A DNA stretch of 53,574 nt. It comes from Actinomycetota bacterium. Lineage in GTDB: Bacteria; Actinomycetota; Thermoleophilia; Gaiellales; Gaiellaceae. Positions 34,421 to 42,946 of this stretch are shown in pieces. The notes below the pieces were generated by a model. The model searched no databases, had not been told where the DNA came from, and was given only the letters and a program-made list of their open reading frames with translations. The position numbers and the translations under genes were made by a program. The first letter of the stretch is position 1. Every line of letters begins with the position of its first letter. The stretch lies in assembly GCA_003139545.1 (NCBI GenBank), contig PLJC01000036.1, positions 1-53,574 on the forward strand, in the 5' to 3' direction.

Positions 34421-37132
34421 ATGGCCGACGCTCGCTTGTTCGGGGAGCGAGACGAGTTCGAGGCGAAGATCAGCACGTGGGCGCAACGCTTGCTCGCCCC
34501 ATACATCGAGGGGCTTAAGCAGCGAGCCAAAGATGCTCTGCCGCCGGACCGGCACGGCAAGGAGTTCAACGATGCCATCTGGGGCACGATTGTTTTGCGA
34601 CCTCTAGAGGTTGTCGTTCTCGATAGTCCGCTTCTGCAGAGACTTCGTCGCATCAGGCAGCTCGGTGTCGTTCATCTCGTTTACCCATCGGCGGAGCACA
34701 CACGCTTTGAGCATTCAATCGGAGCTGTCGCGCAGATCGCGCGAATCGTGAGCGCTCTAAACGAGCGAGGGCAGGACCACCCAGTCATAGACGAGGGGTG
34801 GACAAATCTCTTGAGGCTCACCGCGCTTTGCCATGACGTGGGCCACGGCGTGATGTCGCATGTATCGGAGAAGGCGCTTACGGAGAACTTCGCTGAGGTA
34901 GAGACCATCGAGTTTGAGTTCGCAGACGCAGTGAACGAGGCAGAGAAGCCTCGACTCAGTGAGATCGCGGCCTACTACATCATCGGCTCACCGACCTTCG
35001 CAGAGTTGGTCGATCTTGCTCAGACGGTTACTCACGATCACACGCTTCCGCAGAAGCCGACAACTCTCATGCAGCGAGCAGTGGTTGGCGCGACGATCAG
35101 AGACGACATCCCGCTGCTGCAGGAGACGATTTCGGGACCCTTCGATGCCGACAAGCTCGACTACATGACGAGAGACGCGCACATGACGGGTGTTCCGATT
35201 GTCACTGACATCAATCGTCTCGTACGGAAAGTCCGCGCGATTACGCTTCCTGCGGAGCGACTTCCAGAGGAAGTGGGCCGAGCAGTCGAGGCCGGTCATG
35301 CGTACTACGTGTTGACCGGAATCTCGCTCTCCGGCGGACGCACTCTTGACGAGCTCATGATCGGTCGTGCGCTCCTATACGACAAGCTCTACCGTCATCA
35401 AAAGGTGCGCGCTGCCGAGGTCATGGTCGCTGCGATCTTTCAGCAGCTCGCACCCCACGCCCCTGACGGGCCTGCGATGGTCGCGTATGCGCTTGACGAC
35501 GCCGATCTGTTTGATCTCGACGACGGCGCACTGGCGCGGCTCGGCATCAACGATCCGGCTGCACTCGGCCCTGCGCTTGAGATTGCGCGCGACTTGGCAT
35601 CGCGACTGCGCGACCGGCGACTGTTCGTCCGTGCATATGCGTTCGCTCAGAACATGCCACTCGATCCGTATCGCTCTGAGGTGCAGCACTGGCGTGGGCT
35701 TGAGCAGCTTCGGAGGGCGGCTCGATCATCCTCCGAGCGCGGTCAGCTGATCGACCGAATCGCTACTGAACTCGGAATCGTACTCGCGGGGCTCGGCATG
35801 GACGCTCTAATTGACGAGCTACCGGGGAACGACGTAAGGCCGTTCCTATGGATCGATCCACCTCACGCTCCGGAGCAAGGAAGCGACATCCCCCGCGCTT
35901 ATCTGATCGGGGATGACGGCGAGTGGATCCGCTTCCGTGATGACTACGCCGAGACCCTTGGCTGGTCAACTGCGTACCCGCTAACACGAGATCTCGGCTT
36001 CCTGTTCACCACTCCTGAGCTTGCGCCCTACGCGTTCATTGCAACTGAGAAGGTTCTGCGGCACGACTTTCAGGTCAAGACGCCCAAGTCAATGCTTCCG
36101 TATGCGCGAAGGACGGACGGCGAGGTTCGACCCTTGAAACACGTGCTCGCTGCGGGAGGCTATTACGACAGCTCCGCTTATGATCTGAGGCCACTGCCCG
36201 AACGGCTGCGTCGAGCGGACGTCGGCAAGAGATTGCGTGACATTGTTGACGCGTTGCGCGGCTACGAAGGTCCCGTGCGGGAGGGCCACGCTGGGAAGCA
36301 GGCATCTCTCATCAACGAGGATCGCGCCATGAACTGGTTGCGACAGTTCGAGAGTGATGAGCTCACCGATGCCGCTTTGCAGGTACTTGCCAACGTGCGC
36401 ATGGTCGGTCGGCGGAGCATTGCGTCTACGCTGCGCAATTTCCTGCAACACCACGAAGATCTGCATGGGGGCGCTCTTTGTCCTCTTGGAGAGCCGAAGG
36501 ACAGCTCCGCGATTCTTACGTACTACTCCGAGGACGTGGCACCCGAGTTTGGTTTGGTGGTGCAGTCACTACGTGAAGCGCTGACTACCGATAAGCCCGT
36601 GATACTGGTGGACGACTTCATTGGTAGCGGCCGTCAGTCGATCTCGCTGTTCGAGCATCTCCTAGGGGTGGAACGGACGGTCGAGCTCAACGAAGTGCGA
36701 GAGCAGGCATTGCCTGAGAACCTCCAGGAGGCGCTTCGAACCAGATCTGTCGCAGTTGTTTTCGCGGCGGGCACTACTGAAGGCGCACAGCGCCTTCAGG
36801 TGCGTCTTGCCGAACTTGGAGTGAACGCCGAGGTTCATGTTGGCCTGCTAGAGCTCCCTACGGTCCGCGACGAACGCATCTTTGCGTCGCCGCGGCAGCA
36901 GGCCGCGTTCCTTGAACGTTGTGCCTACGTCGGCAAGCAGCTCTTGATCAATGAGGAAGTAGGCCATAGCGCTAAGTGGGCTGAAGACAAGGGCCTCGGC
37001 TATGGAGATTCAGGCTACCTTGTGATCTTCCCGTATAACACGCCGACGCAGACGCTGACGGCGTTGTGGGCGGGTGGGGACGTGGATGGTGTCCCATGGG
37101 AACCGCTGTTTCCACGGCGACCAAAACGCTGA
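34421..37132 (+). CDS. SAMHD1-like HD phosphohydrolase fused to a phosphoribosyltransferase-like domain
   Basis: A 903-residue, cargo-sized multidomain protein. Residues about 60-430 match the SAMHD1/dNTPase HD architecture: LLQRLRRIRQLG near 68, the first metal His in EHTRFEHSIG near 93, the HD pair in LTALCHDVGHGVMSH near 137, and ADKLDYMTRDAHMTGV with the last metal Asp near 245. The middle is unassigned. Near residue 727 VILVDDFIGSGRQS is a type I phosphoribosyltransferase PRPP-loop pattern, followed by strands ending HVGLLELPTVRDERIF; this resembles the PRTase-CE class described in bacterial conflict systems. Known HD relatives hydrolyse dNTPs. Coupled to the 138-residue gene upstream. 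Activity of either domain here is inference. Confidence 0.85.
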   Translation: MADARLFGERDEFEAKISTWAQRLLAPYIEGLKQRAKDALPPDRHGKEFNDAIWGTIVLRPLEVVVLDSPLLQRLRRIRQLGVVHLVYPSAEHTRFEHSIGAVAQIARIVSALNERGQDHPVIDEGWTNLLRLTALCHDVGHGVMSHVSEKALTENFAEVETIEFEFADAVNEAEKPRLSEIAAYYIIGSPTFAELVDLAQTVTHDHTLPQKPTTLMQRAVVGATIRDDIPLLQETISGPFDADKLDYMTRDAHMTGVPIVTDINRLVRKVRAITLPAERLPEEVGRAVEAGHAYYVLTGISLSGGRTLDELMIGRALLYDKLYRHQKVRAAEVMVAAIFQQLAPHAPDGPAMVAYALDDADLFDLDDGALARLGINDPAALGPALEIARDLASRLRDRRLFVRAYAFAQNMPLDPYRSEVQHWRGLEQLRRAARSSSERGQLIDRIATELGIVLAGLGMDALIDELPGNDVRPFLWIDPPHAPEQGSDIPRAYLIGDDGEWIRFRDDYAETLGWSTAYPLTRDLGFLFTTPELAPYAFIATEKVLRHDFQVKTPKSMLPYARRTDGEVRPLKHVLAAGGYYDSSAYDLRPLPERLRRADVGKRLRDIVDALRGYEGPVREGHAGKQASLINEDRAMNWLRQFESDELTDAALQVLANVRMVGRRSIASTLRNFLQHHEDLHGGALCPLGEPKDSSAILTYYSEDVAPEFGLVVQSLREALTTDKPVILVDDFIGSGRQSISLFEHLLGVERTVELNEVREQALPENLQEALRTRSVAVVFAAGTTEGAQRLQVRLAELGVNAEVHVGLLELPTVRDERIFASPRQQAAFLERCAYVGKQLLINEEVGHSAKWAEDKGLGYGDSGYLVIFPYNTPTQTLTALWAGGDVDGVPWEPLFPRRPKR

Positions 37133-37267
37133 AGCGAAGCCTGAACGACCGCGACCGTTCCTTCGGAAGAGACGAGGAGCCTGCGGGGCTTCTGAGTTCG
37201 ACTTTGGATCGCGCGTACGGGTCATGAGGGGAAGGTTCGCGGCTCACGCCTCGAACGCAGCGCGTGA

Positions 37268-37564
37268 TCACCGAATGGGAGGCACGAGCGTCGGCCTGAC
37301 GCGGCGCAAGAGTTTCTTGAGCACCTCGTAGCTTTCGCCGCCACCACCGCGGAGAGCACCGAGCGCCGCAAGCGCGAGTTCCGACTCCGGCAGAGTGAGA
37401 CCGACCGACTCCAGCTCGAACCTGCCGTGCCAGCGCACGGCCGCGGGCTCGAAGCGCTCAGGTCGAACGTCCGCGGTTAGCGCGACGAAGTCGAGCCCGT
37501 CCAGCAGCGACAGGCCGCCCATTTCCCGTGCCGCTAGCTGCGCGCCGTCGAGGTTGCGCGCCAT
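37268..37564 (-). CDS. Hypothetical protein
   Basis: Open frame of 98 residues from the ATG at 37562-37564, convergent with the HD-phosphoribosyltransferase gene. The sequence (GLTLPESELALAALGALRG, then a basic C-terminus SYEVLKKLLRRVRP) has ordinary protein composition but no recognised domain. No good ribosome-binding site or -10 element is seen, and an antisense frame of similar length overlaps it. It may be real or chance. Confidence 0.4.
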   Translation of the reverse strand: MARNLDGAQLAAREMGGLSLLDGLDFVALTADVRPERFEPAAVRWHGRFELESVGLTLPESELALAALGALRGGGGESYEVLKKLLRRVRPTLVPPIR

Positions 37565-37845
37565 CAACGCTCGCGAGAAGCGGCCATGCGGTGATCCTTC
37601 AGAGCTCGTCGGTCCTCCTTCGGGTCACACGATCCGAGGGGCCGGACGGCGACACCGACACTACAACGTCGTTCCGACGAGGGAGTAGCCGGAGCGGCGG
37701 GTTCCGAACTCGGGCCGCGGCGCCGTGCTGACCCGCCATTCGCTCCGGCATGACCGACCGTACGCGCTCTTCGCCAGTCCGCCAAGATGGCTCGGTTGGC
37801 CGTGTCCGTGACGGACGCGCTCGGTGCCTGGCATCGGGCTCCCTC
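37565..37845. other. Intergenic, no gene recognised
   Basis: GC-rich stretch between the hypothetical minus-strand gene and the promoter of the nuclease operon. I see no convincing coding frame, RNA gene or repeat. Confidence 0.5.
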
Positions 37846-37873
37846 TTGACTTTCGTTGGCAGCGTCGGATGAT
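37846..37873 (+). promoter_or_regulatory. Candidate promoter of the HNH-channel-protease operon
   Basis: TTGACT (37846-37851), 16-nt spacer, GATGAT (37868-37873). It lies 42 nt before the nuclease ATG, which has its own AGGAGG site. Confidence 0.4.
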
Positions 37874-37915
37874 CGTGGAGCTGGTCCGTCGTATCCGCAT
37901 GGCAGGAGGCTCGGC

Positions 37916-38776
37916 ATGAGGCAGGCGTTCGCACTGGTGGCCGTGTTCGTGTCGGCGCTGTTTGTCACGCCGACGTTGGTCGGTGCGACGCGTGATCCCG
38001 GGCTCGCTCCGCTGCACGCGACGTGCAGCTCCGGCTACGTGGACGGGATCATTGGAGGGGAGCACAAGTGCCTTCGCGCGGGCGAGTTCTGCTCCCCTTC
38101 GCACGAATCTGACTACGAGCGGTACGGGTTCAGTTGCGTCGGAGGTCATCTCCAGAGCGGCGTGTCCGCACCAACTCCGACGCCTACGACAACGGCGGTT
38201 GCAACGACAACGGCCACGACCACAACGCGCGCCGCGACGACTACGAGCAGCGCGGCTCCCGTCACGACGCCCGTCTCGACGCGTGCGAGCTCGACACCGA
38301 TCAACCTCGGTACGACGGTGCTTCTGAAGGCGAAGACCAAGAGCTCGGGCTGCACACTCGGGCCGCTGCCCGACCGGCGCTGCTCGCCCGGCGCGTACTA
38401 CAGCGGCCTGACGAAGGTGGTGATCTGCTCGTCCACCTTCCGCACCGGTGCGATCCGGAACGTGTCGGATGCGGAGAAGCACGGGGTGGAGAATGAGTAT
38501 GGCCTTGCTGCGAAGGGCTACGGCTCGACGCTGGAAATCGATCACATCGTCAGCCTGGAGCTCGGCGGTTCGAACGACATCTCGAACTTGTTCCCGGAGA
38601 AGTCGTCGTTCGCTGGACGCCTGCCGGGCTTCCACGTAAAGGACAAGCTTGAGAACGCGGCGCACAAAGCAGTGTGTGCCGGGACGATCAGCCTGCGCTC
38701 GGCGCAGCAGCAGATCGCGAGCAACTGGGAGCTGCTCTATAAGAAGCTGTACGGCGTGGCACCGACCGGCTCATGA
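37916..38776 (+). CDS. Secreted HNH-type nuclease
   Basis: A 286-residue protein starting at the ATG 37916 behind AGGAGG (37904-37909). Layout: signal peptide (about residues 1-27), a Cys-containing N-terminal domain (five Cys in about residues 38-80), a Thr/Pro/Ala-rich low-complexity linker (about residues 87-130), and a C-terminal HNH-like domain. The catalytic core is LEIDHIVSLELGGSNDISNL near residue 206-225, with two His and Asn residues at HNH spacing. The fold is common in actinobacterial secreted nucleases. It should act outside the membrane on DNA or RNA. Coupled to the channel gene by ATGA. Confidence 0.84.
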   Translation: MRQAFALVAVFVSALFVTPTLVGATRDPGLAPLHATCSSGYVDGIIGGEHKCLRAGEFCSPSHESDYERYGFSCVGGHLQSGVSAPTPTPTTTAVATTTATTTTRAATTTSSAAPVTTPVSTRASSTPINLGTTVLLKAKTKSSGCTLGPLPDRRCSPGAYYSGLTKVVICSSTFRTGAIRNVSDAEKHGVENEYGLAAKGYGSTLEIDHIVSLELGGSNDISNLFPEKSSFAGRLPGFHVKDKLENAAHKAVCAGTISLRSAQQQIASNWELLYKKLYGVAPTGS

Positions 38777-39579
38777 GCGTCACGACTGCGGCCGCCGACG
38801 TAGGCAAGCGTTCTGAGGAGCGTGTCGCGCGCATCGACAAGCGCTTCGAAGTGCCGATCTTCATCGCCGCCCTGCTTGTGATCCCGGTGATCGTGATCGA
38901 GCAGGCGCACGTGAGCCATGGCATCAAGACGTTCGGCGCCACGCTGAACTGGGTGATCTGGGCTGCGTTCGCGACCGAGCTCGTCGTGATGCTCGCAGTC
39001 GTTCCAGATCGCATGCGCTGGGTACGGTCGCATCCGCTTGAAGTCGCGATCGTCGTGCTGACGCCGCCGTTGCTCCCGGCGAGCTTGCAGGCGCTCCGGA
39101 TGTTCCGACTGCTTCGCGTTCTCCGTCTGACCGTCCTTGTGAAGCAGTACCGGCGCCTGTTCACCCTCGAAGGTGTGCGCGGTGCGGCTGTTCTCGCCGC
39201 GATCGCTGCCTTCGGTGGCGGGGCGATCTTCTCCCAGGTCGAGAAGGGCTACAGCGTTTGGGACGGGGTCTGGTTCGCGGTCACGACGATGACGACCGTC
39301 GGCTACGGCGACCTGTCGCCGCACACGACCGGGGGCCGACTCCTCGCCATCGCGCTGATGCTCGTCGGGATCGGCTTCGTCGCTCTCTTGACCGGGGCGA
39401 TCGCTCAGCGGTTCCTCAGTCCGCAGATCCGCAGCAGCGTTGAAGCCGCAGAGGCTGACGTCGCTGCCGACGTCGGCGACATCCGAGCAGAACTCGCCCG
39501 GGAACTCCGTGGGATCAGCACCCGGCTACAGGAGCTTGAGCAGATGGTTCAGCGGATCGGAGAACCGACGGGATCATGA
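38773..39579 (+). CDS. Voltage-gated-type potassium channel
   Basis: A 268-residue membrane protein with four N-terminal helices, including an Arg-rich S4-like segment (LRMFRLLRVLRLTVLVKQYRR), then a pore helix and the selectivity filter TTMTTVGYGDLSP near residue 170-182, and a final helix. The C-terminal 60 residues form a probable coiled coil (DIRAELARELRGISTRLQELEQM). This is the architecture of a tetrameric Kv-like channel. The start overlaps the nuclease stop and the stop overlaps the protease start, both ATGA, so the three genes are co-translated. Confidence 0.9.
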   Translation: MSVTTAAADVGKRSEERVARIDKRFEVPIFIAALLVIPVIVIEQAHVSHGIKTFGATLNWVIWAAFATELVVMLAVVPDRMRWVRSHPLEVAIVVLTPPLLPASLQALRMFRLLRVLRLTVLVKQYRRLFTLEGVRGAAVLAAIAAFGGGAIFSQVEKGYSVWDGVWFAVTTMTTVGYGDLSPHTTGGRLLAIALMLVGIGFVALLTGAIAQRFLSPQIRSSVEAAEADVAADVGDIRAELARELRGISTRLQELEQMVQRIGEPTGS

Positions 39580-40826
39580 GCAGCCTTCAACGGCCACCGA
39601 CAGTCGTGCACCGGTCGCTTGTCGTGGGGGCGGCCGCAGCGCTCGTTCTCGCGGGATGCGGAGGTTCTGGGAAAGCGCCAACGAGCTCATCGAGCACGAG
39701 CGTGAAGGCATCAGCGCCGCGTTCCTTCTCGGACGTCGTCTCGACTGTCGAGAGCGGCGTAATTCGCATCGAGACCAGCACGTGCGCAGGCGGGGAGATC
39801 GGGACAGGCATCTTGCTTGGGCCGAGGCTTGTCGCGACGGTCGAGCACGTTGTCGACGGCGCACAAACGATCACTCTCAAGCGCGACGGCAGGGTCGTTG
39901 GCCACGGCACGGTCATCGGGTCAGACAGCGCGCGCGACGTCGCCCTCGTCCGCAGCGACCGTCCGATCACGGGACACCGCTTTAAGCTCGCGGCTCGTGC
40001 ACCGCGGCTCGGCGAGGACGTCGCCGCAATCGGGTTCCCACTCGGGCTGCCCCTGACCGTCACCCGCGGGTCGGTCTCCGGGCTCGGACGCACGATCCCG
40101 ATCAACGGGATCAATCGCACGCGCCTCGTCCAGACCGACGCAGCCGTGAACCCCGGCAACAGCGGCGGCCCGCTCATGACCGACTCCGGCCTCGTCGTCG
40201 GCCTCGTCGATCTCGGAACTACACAGGCGAACGGGCTTGCGTTCGCGGTCGGAGCGCAGACGGCAGGCCCGCTCCTTCGCGCCTGGGCCGGTGCCCCTCA
40301 GACTGTCGCCGCGGCCTCGTGCAGCGGCGGAAGTAGCCAGCAGGCGGCGCCCGCGCAGACCCAGACGTCGAGCTCGGCTGCGTCATGGACGAGCTACACC
40401 GGCGTCTACTTCGACATCAACTACCCGAACACGTGGACGATCCAGGCAGCGGAGCAGTCGAGGGGCAGCTATCTCGACACGACAATCGTTAGCCCCGGCG
40501 ACCCGAGCATCCTCATCCGTGTCGACGTCAGCCCGGGCGTCAACTCGCCCGACCCGGAGACCGCGGCGGCGCCGGTGATCGCCGCTCTACGACGCCAGCC
40601 CGGCTATCGCGAGCTCGACTACAGCCTGTTCAACTTCCAGGGCTACCAGGCGCTCCACTGGGAGTTCCTCGTATCTGAGAGCGGCGTGCTGCTGCACAAG
40701 GAAGAGGTCGTCTTCACAAGCAGCAATGGGGACGACTTCGGCGTGCTCGTGCAGGCGCCCGCAAACGAGTACAGCGCGTTCTCGTCGTTCTTCACCGACG
40801 TGTTCAACTCGCTGACGGTCAACTAG
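39576..40826 (+). CDS. HtrA-like serine protease lipoprotein
   Basis: A 416-residue surface lipoprotein: signal peptide with lipobox LVLAGC (Cys28), Ser/Thr-rich spacer, then a trypsin-like S1C protease with triad His near residue 91 (ATVEHVVDG), Asp near 121 (SARDVALV) and Ser near 195 (NPGNSGGPL). No PDZ domain is seen; instead a Ser/Ala/Gln linker leads to a C-terminal domain of about 145 residues (VYFDINYPNTWTI...) that resembles PsbP/lipoprotein beta-type folds. Last gene of the nuclease-channel-protease operon. Confidence 0.87.
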   Translation: MSSLQRPPTVVHRSLVVGAAAALVLAGCGGSGKAPTSSSSTSVKASAPRSFSDVVSTVESGVIRIETSTCAGGEIGTGILLGPRLVATVEHVVDGAQTITLKRDGRVVGHGTVIGSDSARDVALVRSDRPITGHRFKLAARAPRLGEDVAAIGFPLGLPLTVTRGSVSGLGRTIPINGINRTRLVQTDAAVNPGNSGGPLMTDSGLVVGLVDLGTTQANGLAFAVGAQTAGPLLRAWAGAPQTVAAASCSGGSSQQAAPAQTQTSSSAASWTSYTGVYFDINYPNTWTIQAAEQSRGSYLDTTIVSPGDPSILIRVDVSPGVNSPDPETAAAPVIAALRRQPGYRELDYSLFNFQGYQALHWEFLVSESGVLLHKEEVVFTSSNGDDFGVLVQAPANEYSAFSSFFTDVFNSLTVN

Positions 40827-40847
40827 GCGGACGCCGCTCAAATCGCC

Positions 40848-41888
40848 GTGCCGACCTACTCGCCCGATCTCGACAGCGACGCTCTCGCCAACTGGGGCGA
40901 GGTGTTGCATAACGACCTCCGCTGGAAGGCGCTTCTGCTTGGGAACGGGGCAAGCATCGCGGTCTGGCCGTTATTCAACTACCCATCCCTGTATGAGCAT
41001 GCTCGGTCGAATCAGATCGAGAACCCGCTGACCGACCGGGACGTCGCGCTATTCGAGTGCTTCGGGACCCAGAACTTCGAGTTGGTCCTCGGCTCTTTGA
41101 AGACGGCTGCGCATGTGGCGAACGCTCTCGGGGAGCCTGATGTGCAGGTGCGTGAGCGCTACGAGCACATCCAGCGCGCCCTTTTTCAGGCTGTGGGGGG
41201 TCTGCACGTTCCCTGGGATCGAGTTGCAGGCGAGCGTCTGCGAGCGATCAGGACAGCCCTTCGTGCGTATCCGGCGGTCTACTCGACGAACTACGACCTC
41301 CTCGCGTACTGGTCAGTCATGCACGGAGGTGCGGCACCGGGCGACTTCAAGGACTTCTTCTGGAGTGGCCCAGATCAGCACGAGTTCGACGGAGCCAACA
41401 CCCAGGTCTCCGGCAACGCGACACTCATGTACTACCTGCACGGCGGTATCCACCTGCTCACGTCGACAAGCGGTGGGACGCGGAAGCGAGTCCCGGTGGA
41501 TGCTTCGCTGCTCGACGATTTTGAGATCGCCTTCGACAATGCGGAGCTGCCTCTCCTCGTGTCGGAAGGTACGGCGACGGACAAGCTCGCAGCCATACGG
41601 CGTTCTGACTACCTCTCGTTTGCGTACGCGTCGTTCGCCGCGCACGAGGGAGGGCTGGTGATCTTCGGCCAGTCGCTTCAAGAAACGGATCGCCATCTCA
41701 TCGACGTGCTCAACGGGTGGCAGAAGCCGTGGCGCGAACCTCTCCTCGCGATCTCCGTTCGGCGCCTAGCAGAAGGTGGTCGGGTGAGACAGCGGAAACT
41801 TGCCCTCGCCACGCTTCTCCCGCACGCGGACATCGTGTTCTTCGACCCGGAGACGCATCCCCTTGGAGACCCCGCGCTCGCTGCGTGA
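40848..41888 (+). CDS. SIR2-like protein (DUF4917 family)
   Basis: A 346-residue protein with a Rossmann-type start LLLGNGASIAVWPLFNYPSLYE (motif near residue 30-50), STNYDLLAYW near residue 145 and YLHGGIHLL near residue 197. This GxGxS...NYD...HG order is that of SIR2-like NAD-binding domains; the family match to DUF4917 is from memory. SIR2-like domains in defence islands often deplete NAD+ on infection; that role is inferred only. The GTG start at 40848 lies 22 nt after the protease stop, so it may share the upstream transcript. Confidence 0.78.
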   Translation: MPTYSPDLDSDALANWGEVLHNDLRWKALLLGNGASIAVWPLFNYPSLYEHARSNQIENPLTDRDVALFECFGTQNFELVLGSLKTAAHVANALGEPDVQVRERYEHIQRALFQAVGGLHVPWDRVAGERLRAIRTALRAYPAVYSTNYDLLAYWSVMHGGAAPGDFKDFFWSGPDQHEFDGANTQVSGNATLMYYLHGGIHLLTSTSGGTRKRVPVDASLLDDFEIAFDNAELPLLVSEGTATDKLAAIRRSDYLSFAYASFAAHEGGLVIFGQSLQETDRHLIDVLNGWQKPWREPLLAISVRRLAEGGRVRQRKLALATLLPHADIVFFDPETHPLGDPALAA

Positions 41889-41891
41889 CCG

Positions 41892-42287
41892 CTAGACCTT
41901 GTACTTGCGGATGCCGCCACGCTTCGCGACGCGTGCGCGGAACGGCTTGCTTTCCGTCCAATCTTTTTCGATCTTCCGGCACAGGTCGTCGTAGCGGCAC
42001 ACGAGGATGCGCAGGTGATCGCGCATGCGCATCCGAGGATCGAGGAAGAGTGCGCTCGCTCCGCTCGTTCGTAGCATCTTCAGGATCTCGGGGCTCTTCC
42101 GGCCGTGGTCGAGGGTGACGAGGACTGCGCCGTTCTTCGCACACCAGGGAACGATCTCTGCGTCGCTGCTGCCGAGCGTCGGTGCGCCTTCATCGCCGAC
42201 GCCGATGAACGGGTAGTCGAAGTCGCTCAGAAGGGCTGCCGCACGCCGTGGGAGGTTCTCGTCGAGCAGGAAGCGGGGGCCGGTCAC
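41892..42287 (-). CDS. PIN-like toxin (DUF5615 family)
   Basis: A 131-residue PIN-fold protein starting PRFLLDENLPRRAAALL, the DUF5615 hallmark with the first acidic metal ligand, followed by a later VLVTLDHGRKS with another Asp. Family members are predicted RNases paired with DUF433-type antitoxins. The GTG start at 42285-42287 overlaps the antitoxin stop (GTGA), so the pair is made together. The C-terminus is basic (RVAKRGGIRKYKV). Confidence 0.82.
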   Translation of the reverse strand: MTGPRFLLDENLPRRAAALLSDFDYPFIGVGDEGAPTLGSSDAEIVPWCAKNGAVLVTLDHGRKSPEILKMLRTSGASALFLDPRMRMRDHLRILVCRYDDLCRKIEKDWTESKPFRARVAKRGGIRKYKV

Positions 42288-42946
42288 GTCTTTGCCGCCT
42301 CAAGCAGACGCCGCTCGAATCTGATGGCGGCCTGCACGTCTTCGAGCGGCTTCTCGTATAGGCGGCTGAGCTTCTGCGGGGATTCACCGGCGTTATTGAG
42401 GGCGAAGAGCTGGGCGGTCGGCAGTCGCGTCTCGGGGATGCACGGCTCACCGAACTGGATGTCCGGGTGAAGTCGGACAGTCGGCTCGATGTCCCACCAC
42501 GCCGCGACGTCGTCCATGTAGCGAACCCCGCGGAGTGTCTCGGGAAGGGTCTTCTCCAAAACCTCCGGCCCTACCCGGTTGGCCGCAGTCCTCTGGTGCT
42601 CGATGGCCGGGTTCGCGCGGTACAGGACATCGACTCCGTCCGTATAGAGCATGCGGGTCGCGAAGGGACGGGAGATGTGCTCTGTCTTACGCAGATGTTC
42701 CTCGGCGGTTCGGATCGCCGCGAGCTTCACACCTGCGGCGCGGAGGCGGGAGACGACGAGCAGGCTGACGAGGTCGTAGAAGGAATACGTCGCGTGTCCT
42801 TCTTGATGACCTGAGGCGACAAGGCCGTCTTTGACCCACCGCAGAACGGTCGGCACCGAGGTCGGGTCAGTGCGATAGCTGATCAGGCGGGTGAGCTCAA
42901 CCAGCGAGTAGAAGCCGCCGCTCAGCTCCTGCCGAGTAGCCCCCAC
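42284..42946 (-). CDS. DUF433 antitoxin with MerR-like N-terminal domain
   Basis: A 220-residue protein upstream of and overlapping the DUF5615 toxin. The C-terminal 60 residues are a DUF433 domain (VRLHPDIQFGEPCIPETRLPT, then DVQAAIRFERRLLE), a helix-turn-helix-like module. The N-terminal half (FYSLVELTRLISYRTD, then VPTVLRWVKDGLV and HATYSFYDLVSLLVVSRLRAAG) resembles a MerR-type DNA-binding domain. It is longer than a minimal DUF433 antitoxin, probably giving both toxin binding and autorepression. The start is a GTG at 42944-42946. Confidence 0.8.
   Translation of the reverse strand: MGATRQELSGGFYSLVELTRLISYRTDPTSVPTVLRWVKDGLVASGHQEGHATYSFYDLVSLLVVSRLRAAGVKLAAIRTAEEHLRKTEHISRPFATRMLYTDGVDVLYRANPAIEHQRTAANRVGPEVLEKTLPETLRGVRYMDDVAAWWDIEPTVRLHPDIQFGEPCIPETRLPTAQLFALNNAGESPQKLSRLYEKPLEDVQAAIRFERRLLEAAKT

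Noticed and set aside
37661..38665. 334-codon minus-strand frame over the HNH nuclease
   Set aside because: Arg/Cys-rich shadow. The plus strand has a signal peptide, ribosome-binding site and HNH motif.
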